Source of the DNA: JAGPCK01 sp041675505
Lineage (GTDB): Bacteria > Bacteroidota > Bacteroidia > UKL13-3
NCBI GenBank assembly: GCA_041675505.1
Contig: JBAYTR010000006.1
Location: 157,005 to 221,004, forward strand
Length of the DNA stretch: 64,000 bases
Direction of reading: 5' to 3'
The notes under the pieces were generated by a model. It did no database searches and had not been told where the DNA came from. It was given only the letters and a program-made list of their open reading frames with translations. Positions 24,385-33,928 of this stretch are shown in pieces. Both the position numbers and the translations under genes were made by a program. How positions within the stretch are numbered: position 1 is the stretch's first letter; the number at the start of each line of letters is the position of its first letter.

Positions 24385-27300
24385 ATGCAAATCTCCATGA
24401 AATCGATTTGGGGTTTTATTAAAACCTACAAGCTGTCTGTGGTATCATCGGTGGTGGCCGTTGCCGCAGGGTCCTATTTTGTAACACAACGGACCAGTGC
24501 TGAAAACCGGATTAGCAATGACCCCGCTTTCTCTGCCTACATTTCGGCTCATACTTCAGGAACCATTACCCGCGAAGGCACCATTCGTATCCAGCTGGCA
24601 TCAGCCATGCACGATACCAGCAATGGCGGAGCTCCTCCGGAAAATTTATTTTCATTTGAACCACACATCAAAGGGAAATTACAATGGGCCGATGAATCGA
24701 CCTTGGAATTTAAACCAGACAAATGGTTGCCCACCGGCACAGAATTTCGGGCCACCTTTCATTTAGATAACCTGATGGACGTACCGGATAAATTCAGTGA
24801 ATTTCATTTCGGGTTTCAAACAGTAAAACAGGCGCTGGAACTTAACGAACCGATGATGGAGGCCATCGATCCGCAATCACTCATCTACCAACGTCTGAGT
24901 GGAGAACTCCTTACAGCAGATGTGGAAGAAAGTGCTTTAATTGAAAAAACGCTTACAGCCACCCACAAAGGTATAAACGTGCGCATTAAATGGGAACATG
25001 CAGCCGATAACCGTACACACCATTTTATCCTCGACAGCCTGATACGGGAGAAAAAAGAAACCCTCGTAAAACTTAGCTGGGATGGTAGCGAAGCAGGAAT
25101 GGATGCTAAAGGTGAAAAGGTCATTCCTATTCCTGCACTGGGTGATTTTAAAGTAATGAGTGCCTTGGTAGTGGAAGGCGAAGAACAATATGTTTCGGTA
25201 CGTTTCTCTGACCCACTGCTTAGTAATCAAAACCTCGATGGACTGATCACCATGAACATCAGCGAAGACAACAACCTCAAATTTATTGCAGAGAAAAATG
25301 AAATACGTGTGTACCCGCAACAACACCTTAGTGGTACCTATACGCTTACTGCCGAACAAGGCATTCTGAATATTCTCAATTACAAAATGCCCAAAACATT
25401 TCAGGTTCAACTCACCTTTGCTGATGTTTTTCCCGCAGTAAATATGCTTGGTAAGGGCGTGATTATTCCCAACAGCGAGCAACTCACCCTACCCTTTGAA
25501 GCGGTAAGTCTGAAAGCAGTAGATGTAACCATTGTAAAAATTTTTGAAAACAATGTCGATCAGTTTTTGCAGGTAAACAACCTTGACGGAAGCAATGAAC
25601 TAAAACGAGTGGCCAGACCTGTAGCACGTAAAACAGTACATCTTGACGATAATAAACTTCTTGACCTGCACAAACCCAACCGTTTTGCCATTGACTTAAG
25701 TACAATGATTAAAACAGAGCCAGGAGCCATTTACAATGTCACCTTTTCGTTTAAGAAATCTTACTCAGTATACCATTGCAAGAATGACACCGGGGCTACG
25801 GAAGAAGAAACGGAAGAAGATATGTCTAGTCTGGAGGCAAAATATGAATACGATGGCTCCAATTCCAATGAATATGATGAATACTATGATGAGGGGTACG
25901 ACTATCCTGACGATTACAACTGGCACGATCGAGATAATCCCTGCAGCAATTCCTATTACAATCATAAACGTTGGCAAACACGAAATGTGCTGGCGTCCGA
26001 TTTTGGAATTATTGCCAAACGGGGATCTGACGGGGAATTATTTTTTGCAGTAACTGATTTGCGCAGCACCGCAACCATCACCGGCATCAGCCTCGAAGTA
26101 TATGATTATCAAAAACAGTTAATTGAAAAAACAACTACTGACGGAGATGGGCTGGCCCGTTTAAAACCTACGCGTAAGCCTTATTTGCTTATTGCCAAAA
26201 GCGGAACCCAGCGTGGTTACATGCGTCTGGACGATGGTAGCTCGCTTTCATTAAGTCGCTTCGATGTATCCGGAGAACGGGTGGAGAAGGGTATTAAAGG
26301 ATTCATTTACGGAGAACGTGGCGTGTGGCGACCCGGTGATTCCATTTACACCATGTTTATGCTGGACGACCGCATCTCGCCACTCCCCATCGGGCATCCG
26401 GTAACCTTTGAATTGTTTACTCCGCAAGGACAATTGTTCAAACGAATGGTGAATAATAAACCGCTCAATGGTTTTTATGCATTTCACACCTCTACTACAG
26501 ATGAAGCCCCAACCGGAAGCTGGACAGCCAGAGTTAAAGCAGGAGGTGCCACCTTTACCAAAACCATTCGCATTGAAACGGTACAGCCCAACCGTCTGAA
26601 AATAAAAATGGATTTCAACAGTCCGATTATTTCAAAAGAGGATGAATTGAATGCCACCCTGCAATCTTCCTGGTTGCACGGAGCCATTGCACGCAAGTTA
26701 GCCGCATCTGTAGAAGTGTCATTCACCACCACTCCAACTAAATTCCCCAAACTCGATCAATACAATTTTGATGACCCCAGCCGGTACTTTTCTGCCGAAA
26801 GTGAAAAAATATTTGAAGGGAATTTAGATGACAAAGGAACCGCGCAAGTAAGCCACCGCTTTGAAGTAGGCGAATCGGCACCGGGTATGCTATCGGCCAA
26901 CATACTCACTAAAGTATTTGAACAAGGGGGCAATTACAGCATGGACCGTTTTACTGTACCTTATTCACCCTACAAAATTTATTACGGAATTAAAACTCCC
27001 GAGCCAAGGGGACACGGATCGGCACTGGAAACAGATACCTCTCACACCATCTCAATTATAGCAGTTGATGAAAAAGGAAGTTTTATACAAGGCAATAGAC
27101 GTGTTGTAGTAAAACTCTACAAAATGGACTGGCGTTTTTGGTGGGATGAGGGGGGTAACGATTTGAGCTCGTATGCAGAAGCCAGCTACCGCAGTGCAGA
27201 ACAAAGTGATGAAGTAACACTTGTAAATGGCAAAGGTCAATGGAAGTTGCGCGTAAACTACCCAGCCTGGGGACGCTACCTGTTGAAGGTGGGCGGCACG

Positions 27301-30033
27301 GACAAAGATGCCCACTTCACTGGCAAAATGATGTACATCGACTGGCCTTCGTACTACGGACGTTCACCGAAAGAGGGTGCCAATGAAGCCGCATTTTTAT
27401 CCTTCACTTCCAACAAACCCAAATATAAAGTGGGGGAAGAAGCCATACTTACCATTCCCACCGGCAAAGAAGGTCGGGCTTTGATCAGCATTGAATCGGG
27501 AAGTAAAATTGTACAAACCCACTGGACGGATGTAAAAGAAGGACAAACGCGCTTTACGTTCAAAGTAACAGAAGCCATGCTACCGAATGTATTCGTAAAC
27601 GTAAGCTTACTGCAGCCACATGCACAAAGCAATAATAATTTGCCCATCCGCATGTATGGTGTCATTCCAATTGAAGTCGAAGATCCCGCAACCATCCTTA
27701 CTCCGGTATTAAAAACTCCGGTGTCCATGCGACCGGAAGAACCCGCCACATTTAATGTATCCGAAGCAACCGGAAAAGCCATGACCTATACGCTTGCCGT
27801 GGTAGATGAAGGCTTACTTGACCTCACCCGCTTTAAAACACCTGACCCGCATAGCCATTTTTATGCACGTGAAGCATTGGGTGTAAAAACATGGGATATG
27901 TATGATTACGTTATGGGTGCTTTTGGGGTATCCATGGACCGCATTTTAGCTATTGGTGGTGACGAAGGCATGAACCGTAAAGGAGGAGATAAAAAAGCTA
28001 ACCGGTTTAAGCCTGCTATAAAATTCATTGGCCCTTTTCACTTAAGTTCGGGTGCAACAAATACACATAGCATTACCTTACCCCAATACATCGGCTCTGT
28101 GCGCGTGATGGTAGTAGCCGGTGAAAAAGGTGCTTACGGATTTACCGAGAAAGCCGTGCCCGTTAAAAAACCGTTGATGGTACTAGCTACTCTGCCACGC
28201 GCCCTGGGATTGCGCGAAGAAGTGAGTCTGCCCGTAACAGTATTTGCCATGGAAAAAAACATTCGCAACGTACTGGTAACTGTGGAAGCCAATAAACTAA
28301 TTGGCATCAGCGGAGCGGTTTCCAAAAATATTTCGTTTAACAGCATTGGCGACCAGATAGTGAATTTTAATTTACAAAGTAAAAACCTCATCGGCATAGG
28401 TAAAGTAAAAATTACCGTGAGCAGCGGAAATGAAAAATCTACTTACGAAGTAGAACTGGATGTACGCAATCCGAATCCGTTTATTAATGAGATAATTGAG
28501 GGAAGTGTGGCAGCCGGACAAAGTTGGAAAAGTTCTTATAAACCGATTGGCATTCCAGGAAGTAATACGGTTACGCTGGAAGTGTCATCAATTCCTCCCA
28601 TCAATTTAGATAAGCGTTTGTCTTACCTCATTCATTATCCATACGGTTGTGTTGAACAAACCACTTCATCTGTGTTCCCTCAATTAGCACTGAATGATGT
28701 GCTGGAGCTAACACCGCAACGTAAAAAAGAAATTGAATACAATGTGAAAGCAGGCATTAACCGGCTCAAAGGATTTCAACAAGGTGACGGTGGCCTTAGC
28801 TACTGGCCGGGTACGTCTGGCACCGATGACTGGTGTACCAGTTATGCTGGTCATTTTATGATTGAAGCACAAAACAAGGGATATGCACTCCCGCTCAACT
28901 TTCTTTCGTCTTGGAAAAATTACCAACGCTCAGCTTCTCTTTCATGGACCTATAACGGATATTACCACCACGATTTGGTGCAGGCTTATCGTTTATATAC
29001 TCTTGCCCTAGCTCGCGCTCCCGAACTGGGAGCCATGAACCGCTTGAAAGAACAGCGCAACCTTACCGAAGCATCTAAGTGGATGCTGGCCTCTGCTTAT
29101 ATATTGGCAGGTCAACGCGAAACCGCTGAACAACTCATCAACGGACTTTCGCTTTCCATCAAAGAGTATTGTGAATACGGATACACCTATGGTTCGCATT
29201 TACGTGATGAAGGCATTATGCTTGAAACACTCACCCTGCTGGGACAAACCAGCCGTGCTGTGGACATGATGCGCAGGATAGCCGGCAGACTCAGTTCTGA
29301 TTATTGGTATAGCACCCAATCCACGGCATACAGCCTTATTGCGGTTTCAAAATTCTGTTCAAAAACGGGAACGGATAAAACGTTAGAGTTTTCTTACCAG
29401 ACAGGCAATGGTCAGTGGCAAACAGTGAAGACATCGGGAAAGGTATCGCAAATAAAAATCCCTGTAACCTCTTTGAATACCTCTCAGGTAGGGATAAAAA
29501 ATGCCTCGGCCAACCAAACAATTTTTACCCGTATCATTTTGCACGGACAGCCGGAACAGGGCGATATGACCGACAATTATAAGAACATTGGGATGGCCGT
29601 ACGATACCTTGACATGAAAGGAAATGAACTTGATCCTTCCTTGTTGGAACAAGGCACTGAATTTATGGCCGAAGTGACTGTTTCACATCCGGGCACCTTA
29701 ACTCAAAACTATGAGCAAATGGCTTTGTCGCAGGTGTTCCCTGCTGGATGGGAAATTCACAACACACGCATGGAAGGACAAACACTTCCAAAGTTTGCTT
29801 CTGAACCCACTTACATAGACATTCGGGATGACCGGGTGAATACGTTCTTTGACCTGGAACGGAATAAATTTAAAACGTTCTATGTATTACTGAACGCAAG
29901 TTATGTAGGCACCTACTATCTTCCTTCTGTAACCTGTGAGGCTATGTACAATGGAGATGTATACGGACGCAAGGGGGGAGGTATGGTAAAGGTAATACCG
30001 AGACAAGGGACAGCTTCGGCAAAAGGAAACTGA
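24385..30033 (+). CDS. bacterial alpha-2-macroglobulin with thioester (YfhM-like)
   Basis: 1882 residues. An N-terminal membrane segment (about 14-33) anchors or exports it; there is no lipobox, unlike the E. coli form. The long MG-domain array includes GFIYGERGVWRPGDSIY, the bait-region zone, and the A2M signature GPFHLSSG followed by LPQYIGSVRVMVVAG. The thioester motif YPYGCVEQTTSS is intact with Cys1422, followed by the helical TED domain (RLKGFQQGDGGLSYWPG). It traps proteases in the periplasm. An acidic, Tyr-rich insertion occupies about residues 473-525. It overlaps the pbpC start by one base, the classic A2M-PBP1C pair. Confidence 0.95.
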   Translation: MQISMKSIWGFIKTYKLSVVSSVVAVAAGSYFVTQRTSAENRISNDPAFSAYISAHTSGTITREGTIRIQLASAMHDTSNGGAPPENLFSFEPHIKGKLQWADESTLEFKPDKWLPTGTEFRATFHLDNLMDVPDKFSEFHFGFQTVKQALELNEPMMEAIDPQSLIYQRLSGELLTADVEESALIEKTLTATHKGINVRIKWEHAADNRTHHFILDSLIREKKETLVKLSWDGSEAGMDAKGEKVIPIPALGDFKVMSALVVEGEEQYVSVRFSDPLLSNQNLDGLITMNISEDNNLKFIAEKNEIRVYPQQHLSGTYTLTAEQGILNILNYKMPKTFQVQLTFADVFPAVNMLGKGVIIPNSEQLTLPFEAVSLKAVDVTIVKIFENNVDQFLQVNNLDGSNELKRVARPVARKTVHLDDNKLLDLHKPNRFAIDLSTMIKTEPGAIYNVTFSFKKSYSVYHCKNDTGATEEETEEDMSSLEAKYEYDGSNSNEYDEYYDEGYDYPDDYNWHDRDNPCSNSYYNHKRWQTRNVLASDFGIIAKRGSDGELFFAVTDLRSTATITGISLEVYDYQKQLIEKTTTDGDGLARLKPTRKPYLLIAKSGTQRGYMRLDDGSSLSLSRFDVSGERVEKGIKGFIYGERGVWRPGDSIYTMFMLDDRISPLPIGHPVTFELFTPQGQLFKRMVNNKPLNGFYAFHTSTTDEAPTGSWTARVKAGGATFTKTIRIETVQPNRLKIKMDFNSPIISKEDELNATLQSSWLHGAIARKLAASVEVSFTTTPTKFPKLDQYNFDDPSRYFSAESEKIFEGNLDDKGTAQVSHRFEVGESAPGMLSANILTKVFEQGGNYSMDRFTVPYSPYKIYYGIKTPEPRGHGSALETDTSHTISIIAVDEKGSFIQGNRRVVVKLYKMDWRFWWDEGGNDLSSYAEASYRSAEQSDEVTLVNGKGQWKLRVNYPAWGRYLLKVGGTDKDAHFTGKMMYIDWPSYYGRSPKEGANEAAFLSFTSNKPKYKVGEEAILTIPTGKEGRALISIESGSKIVQTHWTDVKEGQTRFTFKVTEAMLPNVFVNVSLLQPHAQSNNNLPIRMYGVIPIEVEDPATILTPVLKTPVSMRPEEPATFNVSEATGKAMTYTLAVVDEGLLDLTRFKTPDPHSHFYAREALGVKTWDMYDYVMGAFGVSMDRILAIGGDEGMNRKGGDKKANRFKPAIKFIGPFHLSSGATNTHSITLPQYIGSVRVMVVAGEKGAYGFTEKAVPVKKPLMVLATLPRALGLREEVSLPVTVFAMEKNIRNVLVTVEANKLIGISGAVSKNISFNSIGDQIVNFNLQSKNLIGIGKVKITVSSGNEKSTYEVELDVRNPNPFINEIIEGSVAAGQSWKSSYKPIGIPGSNTVTLEVSSIPPINLDKRLSYLIHYPYGCVEQTTSSVFPQLALNDVLELTPQRKKEIEYNVKAGINRLKGFQQGDGGLSYWPGTSGTDDWCTSYAGHFMIEAQNKGYALPLNFLSSWKNYQRSASLSWTYNGYYHHDLVQAYRLYTLALARAPELGAMNRLKEQRNLTEASKWMLASAYILAGQRETAEQLINGLSLSIKEYCEYGYTYGSHLRDEGIMLETLTLLGQTSRAVDMMRRIAGRLSSDYWYSTQSTAYSLIAVSKFCSKTGTDKTLEFSYQTGNGQWQTVKTSGKVSQIKIPVTSLNTSQVGIKNASANQTIFTRIILHGQPEQGDMTDNYKNIGMAVRYLDMKGNELDPSLLEQGTEFMAEVTVSHPGTLTQNYEQMALSQVFPAGWEIHNTRMEGQTLPKFASEPTYIDIRDDRVNTFFDLERNKFKTFYVLLNASYVGTYYLPSVTCEAMYNGDVYGRKGGGMVKVIPRQGTASAKGN

Positions 30034-32429
30034 TGAGGCGGTTTGTTCGCTTTCTGAAAAAATACAAAATAATAGTGGCAGGGATTTGCACTCTACTCCT
30101 GTTGTTATTTTATTTTTCCCTTCCCCGCGAATTATTTCGTGCTCCCTACTCCTTTACACTACTCGATAATGACGGGCAATTACTCCAAGCTCGTATTGCT
30201 AATGACGGGCAATGGCGTTTCCCTTACCGCGACAGTCTTCCACTGAAATATGAAATAGCCTTGTTGACTTACGAGGACAAACATTTTTATTACCACCCTG
30301 GTGTAGATCTCTTGGCACTTGCCCGGGCCATGAAACAAAACCTGAGTGAGCAAAAAATAAAAAGTGGTGGCAGTACCTTAACCATGCAGGTTATACGCCT
30401 GTCAAGAGGCAACCACTCCCGCAACTTGTGGCAAAAATGTGTAGAGATAATTTTGGCTCTGAGATTAGAATGCCGACACTCAAAAAAAGAAATTCTGCAA
30501 TTGTATGCGGGGCATGCACCCTTTGGTGGAAATGTAGTGGGAGTAAATGCTGCTGCATGGCGTTACTTCGGCAGAAACATCTCTGACCTGTCATGGGCGG
30601 AAGCAGCTACTCTGGCTGTGTTACCCAACAGTCCTGCTCTCATTCACCCGGGAAGAAACAGAAACCTTCTGCAACAAAAACGCGACCGGCTGCTGGATAA
30701 ATTATTGTCCGAAAAAATTATTGATGCAGAAACAAATAAGCTGAGTAAGCTGGAAAAAATTCCGGATAAACCTTTGCCATTGCCACAACTGGCCCCTCAC
30801 CTGCTCACCTCGCTGCAAACAAAAAAAATCCCTTGTGTAATCAATGAAAATCATAGCCTCCGCACTACCTTGAACAAACGTTTACAGGAACAAGTGACGG
30901 AGATATTGTTCAGGCATCAGCAGCAACTCTGCGGTAATTCGATCAACAATGCCGCAGCCTTAGTCCTGGAAGTAAATAGCGGAAATGTTCTGGCCTATGT
31001 GGGTAATGTATACCGTCCAGATAAACCGGAATACGACAGCCATGTAGACATCATTACATCACCCCGTAGCCCGGGAAGTACATTAAAGCCGATTTTGTAC
31101 GAAGCCATGCTGCATGACGGATTCATTCTTCCCAAAACACTCATTGCTGACATTCCTATCCAGATTGCCGGATACTCCCCACAAAATTTTGACCTGGAAT
31201 ATGACGGAGCTGTACCTGCTTCGCGTGCGCTGGCTCGTTCATTAAATATTCCTGCCATTCGTTTGTTGCAGAATTACCGTACCGAACGTTTTTATTACTT
31301 GTTGAAAAAACTGGGTATTACCACACTCACTAAAAAACCTGATCACTACGGGCTGTCTTTAATTTTAGGAGGAGGAGAAAACACCCTTTGGGAACTGGCC
31401 GGTGTGTATGGAAGTATGGCACGAACACTCAATCATTACTCCACATTCAGTGGGCGATATGACCCGGATGAAATCCACATGCCCCGCGTAACCGGAACAG
31501 AAAACACGGAACATCAAAAATCACTGGCACAACTGCAACCCACATCGTTGATGAGTGCGGCCTGTATCTACAGCACTTTTGAAGCAATGGAAGAAGTGAT
31601 GCGCCCGGGCGAAGAATTGTTATGGCAACAGTTTGCCTCGGCACAACGTATTGCCTGGAAAACAGGTACTAGTTTTGGTTTTCGCGATGGATGGGCCATC
31701 GGTGTTACACCCACTCATGTGGTGGCGGTATGGGTGGGAAATGCAGATGGAGAAGGAAGACCCGGATTGATTGGTGTTCAAACGGCCGCACCCATTTTAT
31801 TTGATATTTTCCGGTTGCTTCCCAAAGCATCTGAATGGTTTCCGGTGCCTTATGATGAACTAACAAAAGTACCCGTATGCAAACGCAGTGGTTACCGCGC
31901 ACATGTCTTATGCGAGCCGGTAGACAGTATGCTGATTCCTGAAAGTTGTCTGCGCACTGCACCTTGTCCCTACCACCAATTGGTGCATTTAGACCCAACA
32001 CAACAATGGCGGGTGAACAGTGATTGTGTCTCTCCAACCGAGATGGTGCATAAAAGCTGGTTTGTATTACCCCCGGCTATGGAATGGTATTTTAAATCGC
32101 GCAACCCCGATTACAAAAGTTTACCCTCTTACCGACACGATTGTCTGAACCAAAGCAGTGCTCAACCTATGGAGATGATTTACCCTAAAAAATCAAACCG
32201 TATTTTTGTACCTGTGGAGCTGGACGGCAAAACCGGGAAATGTGTATTTGAAGTTGCTCATAGAAATAAAGAAACTCTCATTCATTGGCACTTAAACGAT
32301 ATCTACATAGGCAGCACAAAAGAGTTCCATCAAATGGCTTTAAGTCCACCTTTTGGTAAACACACACTTGTATTAATTGATGAAAACGGAGAAAGATTAG
32401 AACATTTCTTTGAAGTATTGAAACATTAA
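30033..32429 (+). CDS. pbpC: penicillin-binding protein 1C
   Basis: 798 residues. One N-terminal membrane segment (about 12-30), then a GT51 transglycosylase domain with YEDKHFYYHPGVD (Glu81) and GGSTLTMQVIRL. The transpeptidase has STLK (Ser349), SLN in ALARSLNIPA, and KTGT in WKTGTSFGFRDGWAIG. The C-terminal 90 residues match the BiPBP_C domain typical of PBP1C. It is bound to the inner membrane and makes peptidoglycan, probably for repair after an attack that A2M also counters. The ATG overlaps the A2M stop (TGATG), so the two are translationally coupled. Confidence 0.95.
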   Translation: MRRFVRFLKKYKIIVAGICTLLLLLFYFSLPRELFRAPYSFTLLDNDGQLLQARIANDGQWRFPYRDSLPLKYEIALLTYEDKHFYYHPGVDLLALARAMKQNLSEQKIKSGGSTLTMQVIRLSRGNHSRNLWQKCVEIILALRLECRHSKKEILQLYAGHAPFGGNVVGVNAAAWRYFGRNISDLSWAEAATLAVLPNSPALIHPGRNRNLLQQKRDRLLDKLLSEKIIDAETNKLSKLEKIPDKPLPLPQLAPHLLTSLQTKKIPCVINENHSLRTTLNKRLQEQVTEILFRHQQQLCGNSINNAAALVLEVNSGNVLAYVGNVYRPDKPEYDSHVDIITSPRSPGSTLKPILYEAMLHDGFILPKTLIADIPIQIAGYSPQNFDLEYDGAVPASRALARSLNIPAIRLLQNYRTERFYYLLKKLGITTLTKKPDHYGLSLILGGGENTLWELAGVYGSMARTLNHYSTFSGRYDPDEIHMPRVTGTENTEHQKSLAQLQPTSLMSAACIYSTFEAMEEVMRPGEELLWQQFASAQRIAWKTGTSFGFRDGWAIGVTPTHVVAVWVGNADGEGRPGLIGVQTAAPILFDIFRLLPKASEWFPVPYDELTKVPVCKRSGYRAHVLCEPVDSMLIPESCLRTAPCPYHQLVHLDPTQQWRVNSDCVSPTEMVHKSWFVLPPAMEWYFKSRNPDYKSLPSYRHDCLNQSSAQPMEMIYPKKSNRIFVPVELDGKTGKCVFEVAHRNKETLIHWHLNDIYIGSTKEFHQMALSPPFGKHTLVLIDENGERLEHFFEVLKH

Positions 32430-32458
32430 AAATGTGTCCGAAAATAGCGTAGTGACTT

Positions 32459-32700
32459 TTACCTTACTATCACCACTTTTTCTACACCAATTATTTCACC
32501 CGATATTGCATTCTTTACTTGAATAAAGTAGACGCCAACAGGCAACTGGTCTGTTTTCAAAGAGCTTTCAGGAGTAGATGAAAACCTTTGTAACTACAGC
32601 CTGCCATCTATACCCCAGCATTCCGTTTTGTATTCTTCTTCCGATGCTTTGATGTATAAAGTATTCTTAGCCGGATTGGGGAATAAATAGTTACCCTCCC
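32459..32700 (-). pseudogene. remnant of a T9SS-sorted protein gene (C-terminal sorting domain)
   Basis: On the minus strand the frame reads NYLFPNPAKNTLYIKAS, then ECWGIDGRL, a TAG stop (32594-32596), and then LQRFSSTPESSLKTDQLPVG followed by VYFIQVKN and a normal end EKVVIVR. This is a type A T9SS sorting domain broken by one nonsense codon, with its gene body missing upstream. The part beyond 32700 coincides with the promoter module of the next gene. It shows a surface-protein gene was lost here. Confidence 0.75.
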
Positions 32701-32707
32701 ACAATTC

Positions 32708-32776
32708 AGGTATTTGCAACTTTACCCATTTACAGTGATTTGTAGCTGTTGGATATTAAACAGCTTTGCTTGTTCA
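32708..32776 (+). promoter_or_regulatory. shared promoter module, copy 1 (for the Vap-like gene)
   Basis: Contains AGGTAT, then GTGATTT 27 bases from the module start, then CTTTG at offset 56, followed by TTGTTCA. Offsets are the same as in the copies at 33375 and 36161. The -7-like box here is CAGCTTTG. It is 66 bases upstream of the ATG at 32842. Confidence 0.7.
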
Positions 32777-32841
32777 TTTCTGAACAAAGGAGTATGCCGA
32801 AAATCCTGTAAAGAGTAGGCGAAAATTAACTAAATAATACC

Positions 32842-33288
32842 ATGAACAACAAATCAGCACAAATCAGTAAAGAAACACTTGCCAACGACTATCGCGAGCA
32901 AATGAAAGGTAAACTCAATGATGCCGTTATTCAAAAACATGTTGAATCTTTAACGGCTTCAAGCCTTACCGCCTACCCTGCCACAGGAAGTATTGCAGGT
33001 TTGGTTATTTGCGACATCTGCAAGTGCACCATCACAGCCACCGGTCAGGAGTTTAGTGGAACAGCCTGGGGCATCAGTACTCCGGGAGGAGGTTTTCTTG
33101 CAGGAGATGTTTGGACGTCTGACCTGAACGGACTTATCGCGAACACATCTTCTTTTCAATTGGTAGCTACACCAGTTTACACCGCTTTCGTTTTTTACGA
33201 TAGCAACGGTAACTCTTTGGGCAGCTTTCAAGCCGGCTCTGTTTCAACCATAGCTGCTACTGCAGGTGGTTCAGGTAGCTGGTCGTAA
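32842..33288 (+). CDS. Vap-like small beta-barrel protein (R. equi virulence-associated protein-like)
   Basis: 148 residues. Residues about 45-148 resemble the VapA/VapB family core: GSIAGLVICDI, FSGTAWGISTPGGGFLAGDV, SFQLVATPVYTAFVFYDSNG, and the Gly-rich end FQAGSVSTIAATAGGSGSW, like the GGGTGSW end of Vap proteins. The first 44 residues are charged and helical, with no signal peptide. Vap proteins act on host membranes in Rhodococcus, but relatives occur in non-pathogens, and no function is implied here. Assignment is from remembered family pattern; a structural search would decide. It has its own shared promoter module and a strong terminator. Confidence 0.55.
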   Translation: MNNKSAQISKETLANDYREQMKGKLNDAVIQKHVESLTASSLTAYPATGSIAGLVICDICKCTITATGQEFSGTAWGISTPGGGFLAGDVWTSDLNGLIANTSSFQLVATPVYTAFVFYDSNGNSLGSFQAGSVSTIAATAGGSGSWS

Positions 33289-33310
33289 GCTATCCTGAGT
33301 TATTCTCTAT

Positions 33311-33348
33311 AAAATGCCCGCAAAGTCATTTGGATGTGCGGGCATTTT
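33311..33348 (+). terminator. Rho-independent-like terminator after the Vap-like gene
   Basis: Perfect 12-bp stem AAAATGCCCGCA / TGCGGGCATTTT around a 14-base loop, 22 bases after the stop; the stem's own T-run is followed by ACTTTG. Confidence 0.8.
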
Positions 33349-33374
33349 ACTTTGCCTGCACCCTCCCTGTTTTC

Positions 33375-33450
33375 AGGTATATGTAATTTTAGCTGTTTGC
33401 GGTGATTTACGGGAATGGCCTACTTCGCACCTTTGTCTTGTTCAAACGCA
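33375..33450 (+). promoter_or_regulatory. shared promoter module, copy 2
   Basis: AGGTAT, GTGATTT (offset 27), CACCTTTG (-7-like, 33428-33435) and TTGTTCAAACGCA. Nearly identical to 36161-36238 in its downstream part. It precedes the ATG at 33476. Confidence 0.75.
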
Positions 33451-33475
33451 ACAAAAAACATTAACAAAAAATATC

Positions 33476-33868
33476 ATGAAAACATTAAAATCAACCCTCG
33501 CCTTACTTGCCGCTTTTGCTTTAACCTTTAATGCAGTAGCGCAAACCAACCTCAGCCCCAGAGCCAATAATGCAAGTGTTGAAATTACTATAGAGGACGG
33601 TACTGTGCAGATTTTATGGAACACCAACAAAGAAGTAAACAGCAGTTACTTTCTCATTGAAAAATCAACCGACAGCATTCACTTTACCGCAGTAAAAATG
33701 GTAAAGGCAGCCGGTAAATCAGACTTTGCTCGGCACTATGAATACAGCGAAACTGCTGATGTTGCAACCATAGTATTCTACCGCGTAACCTTGGTAACCA
33801 TGAACGGGGAACAGATTGCTTCTGTACCTGCAAGTGCTTTCAGCACCGAAAATATTGCTGCAAAATAA
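33476..33868 (+). CDS. small secreted FN3-like protein, twin 1
   Basis: 130 residues from the ATG at 33476; the open frame upstream overlaps the promoter. Signal peptide 1-22 (LLAAFALTFNAVAQ). The mature protein is a single fibronectin-III-like sandwich of the kind found just before T9SS sorting domains: VQILWNTNKEVNSSYFLIEK, STDSIHFTAVKMVKAAGKSD, and VFYRVTLVTMNGEQIASVP. There is no sorting domain, so it may stay in the periplasm or at the outer membrane. It is about 93% identical to the protein at 36263, and both have the same promoter module. The T9SS protease gene lies between them. Confidence 0.8.
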   Translation: MKTLKSTLALLAAFALTFNAVAQTNLSPRANNASVEITIEDGTVQILWNTNKEVNSSYFLIEKSTDSIHFTAVKMVKAAGKSDFARHYEYSETADVATIVFYRVTLVTMNGEQIASVPASAFSTENIAAK

Positions 33869-33928
33869 AGTTGAAAAATAAATTATTTTTTGGGAACCTT
33901 TGGTGAAAACTAAACCAAACCAACTACC

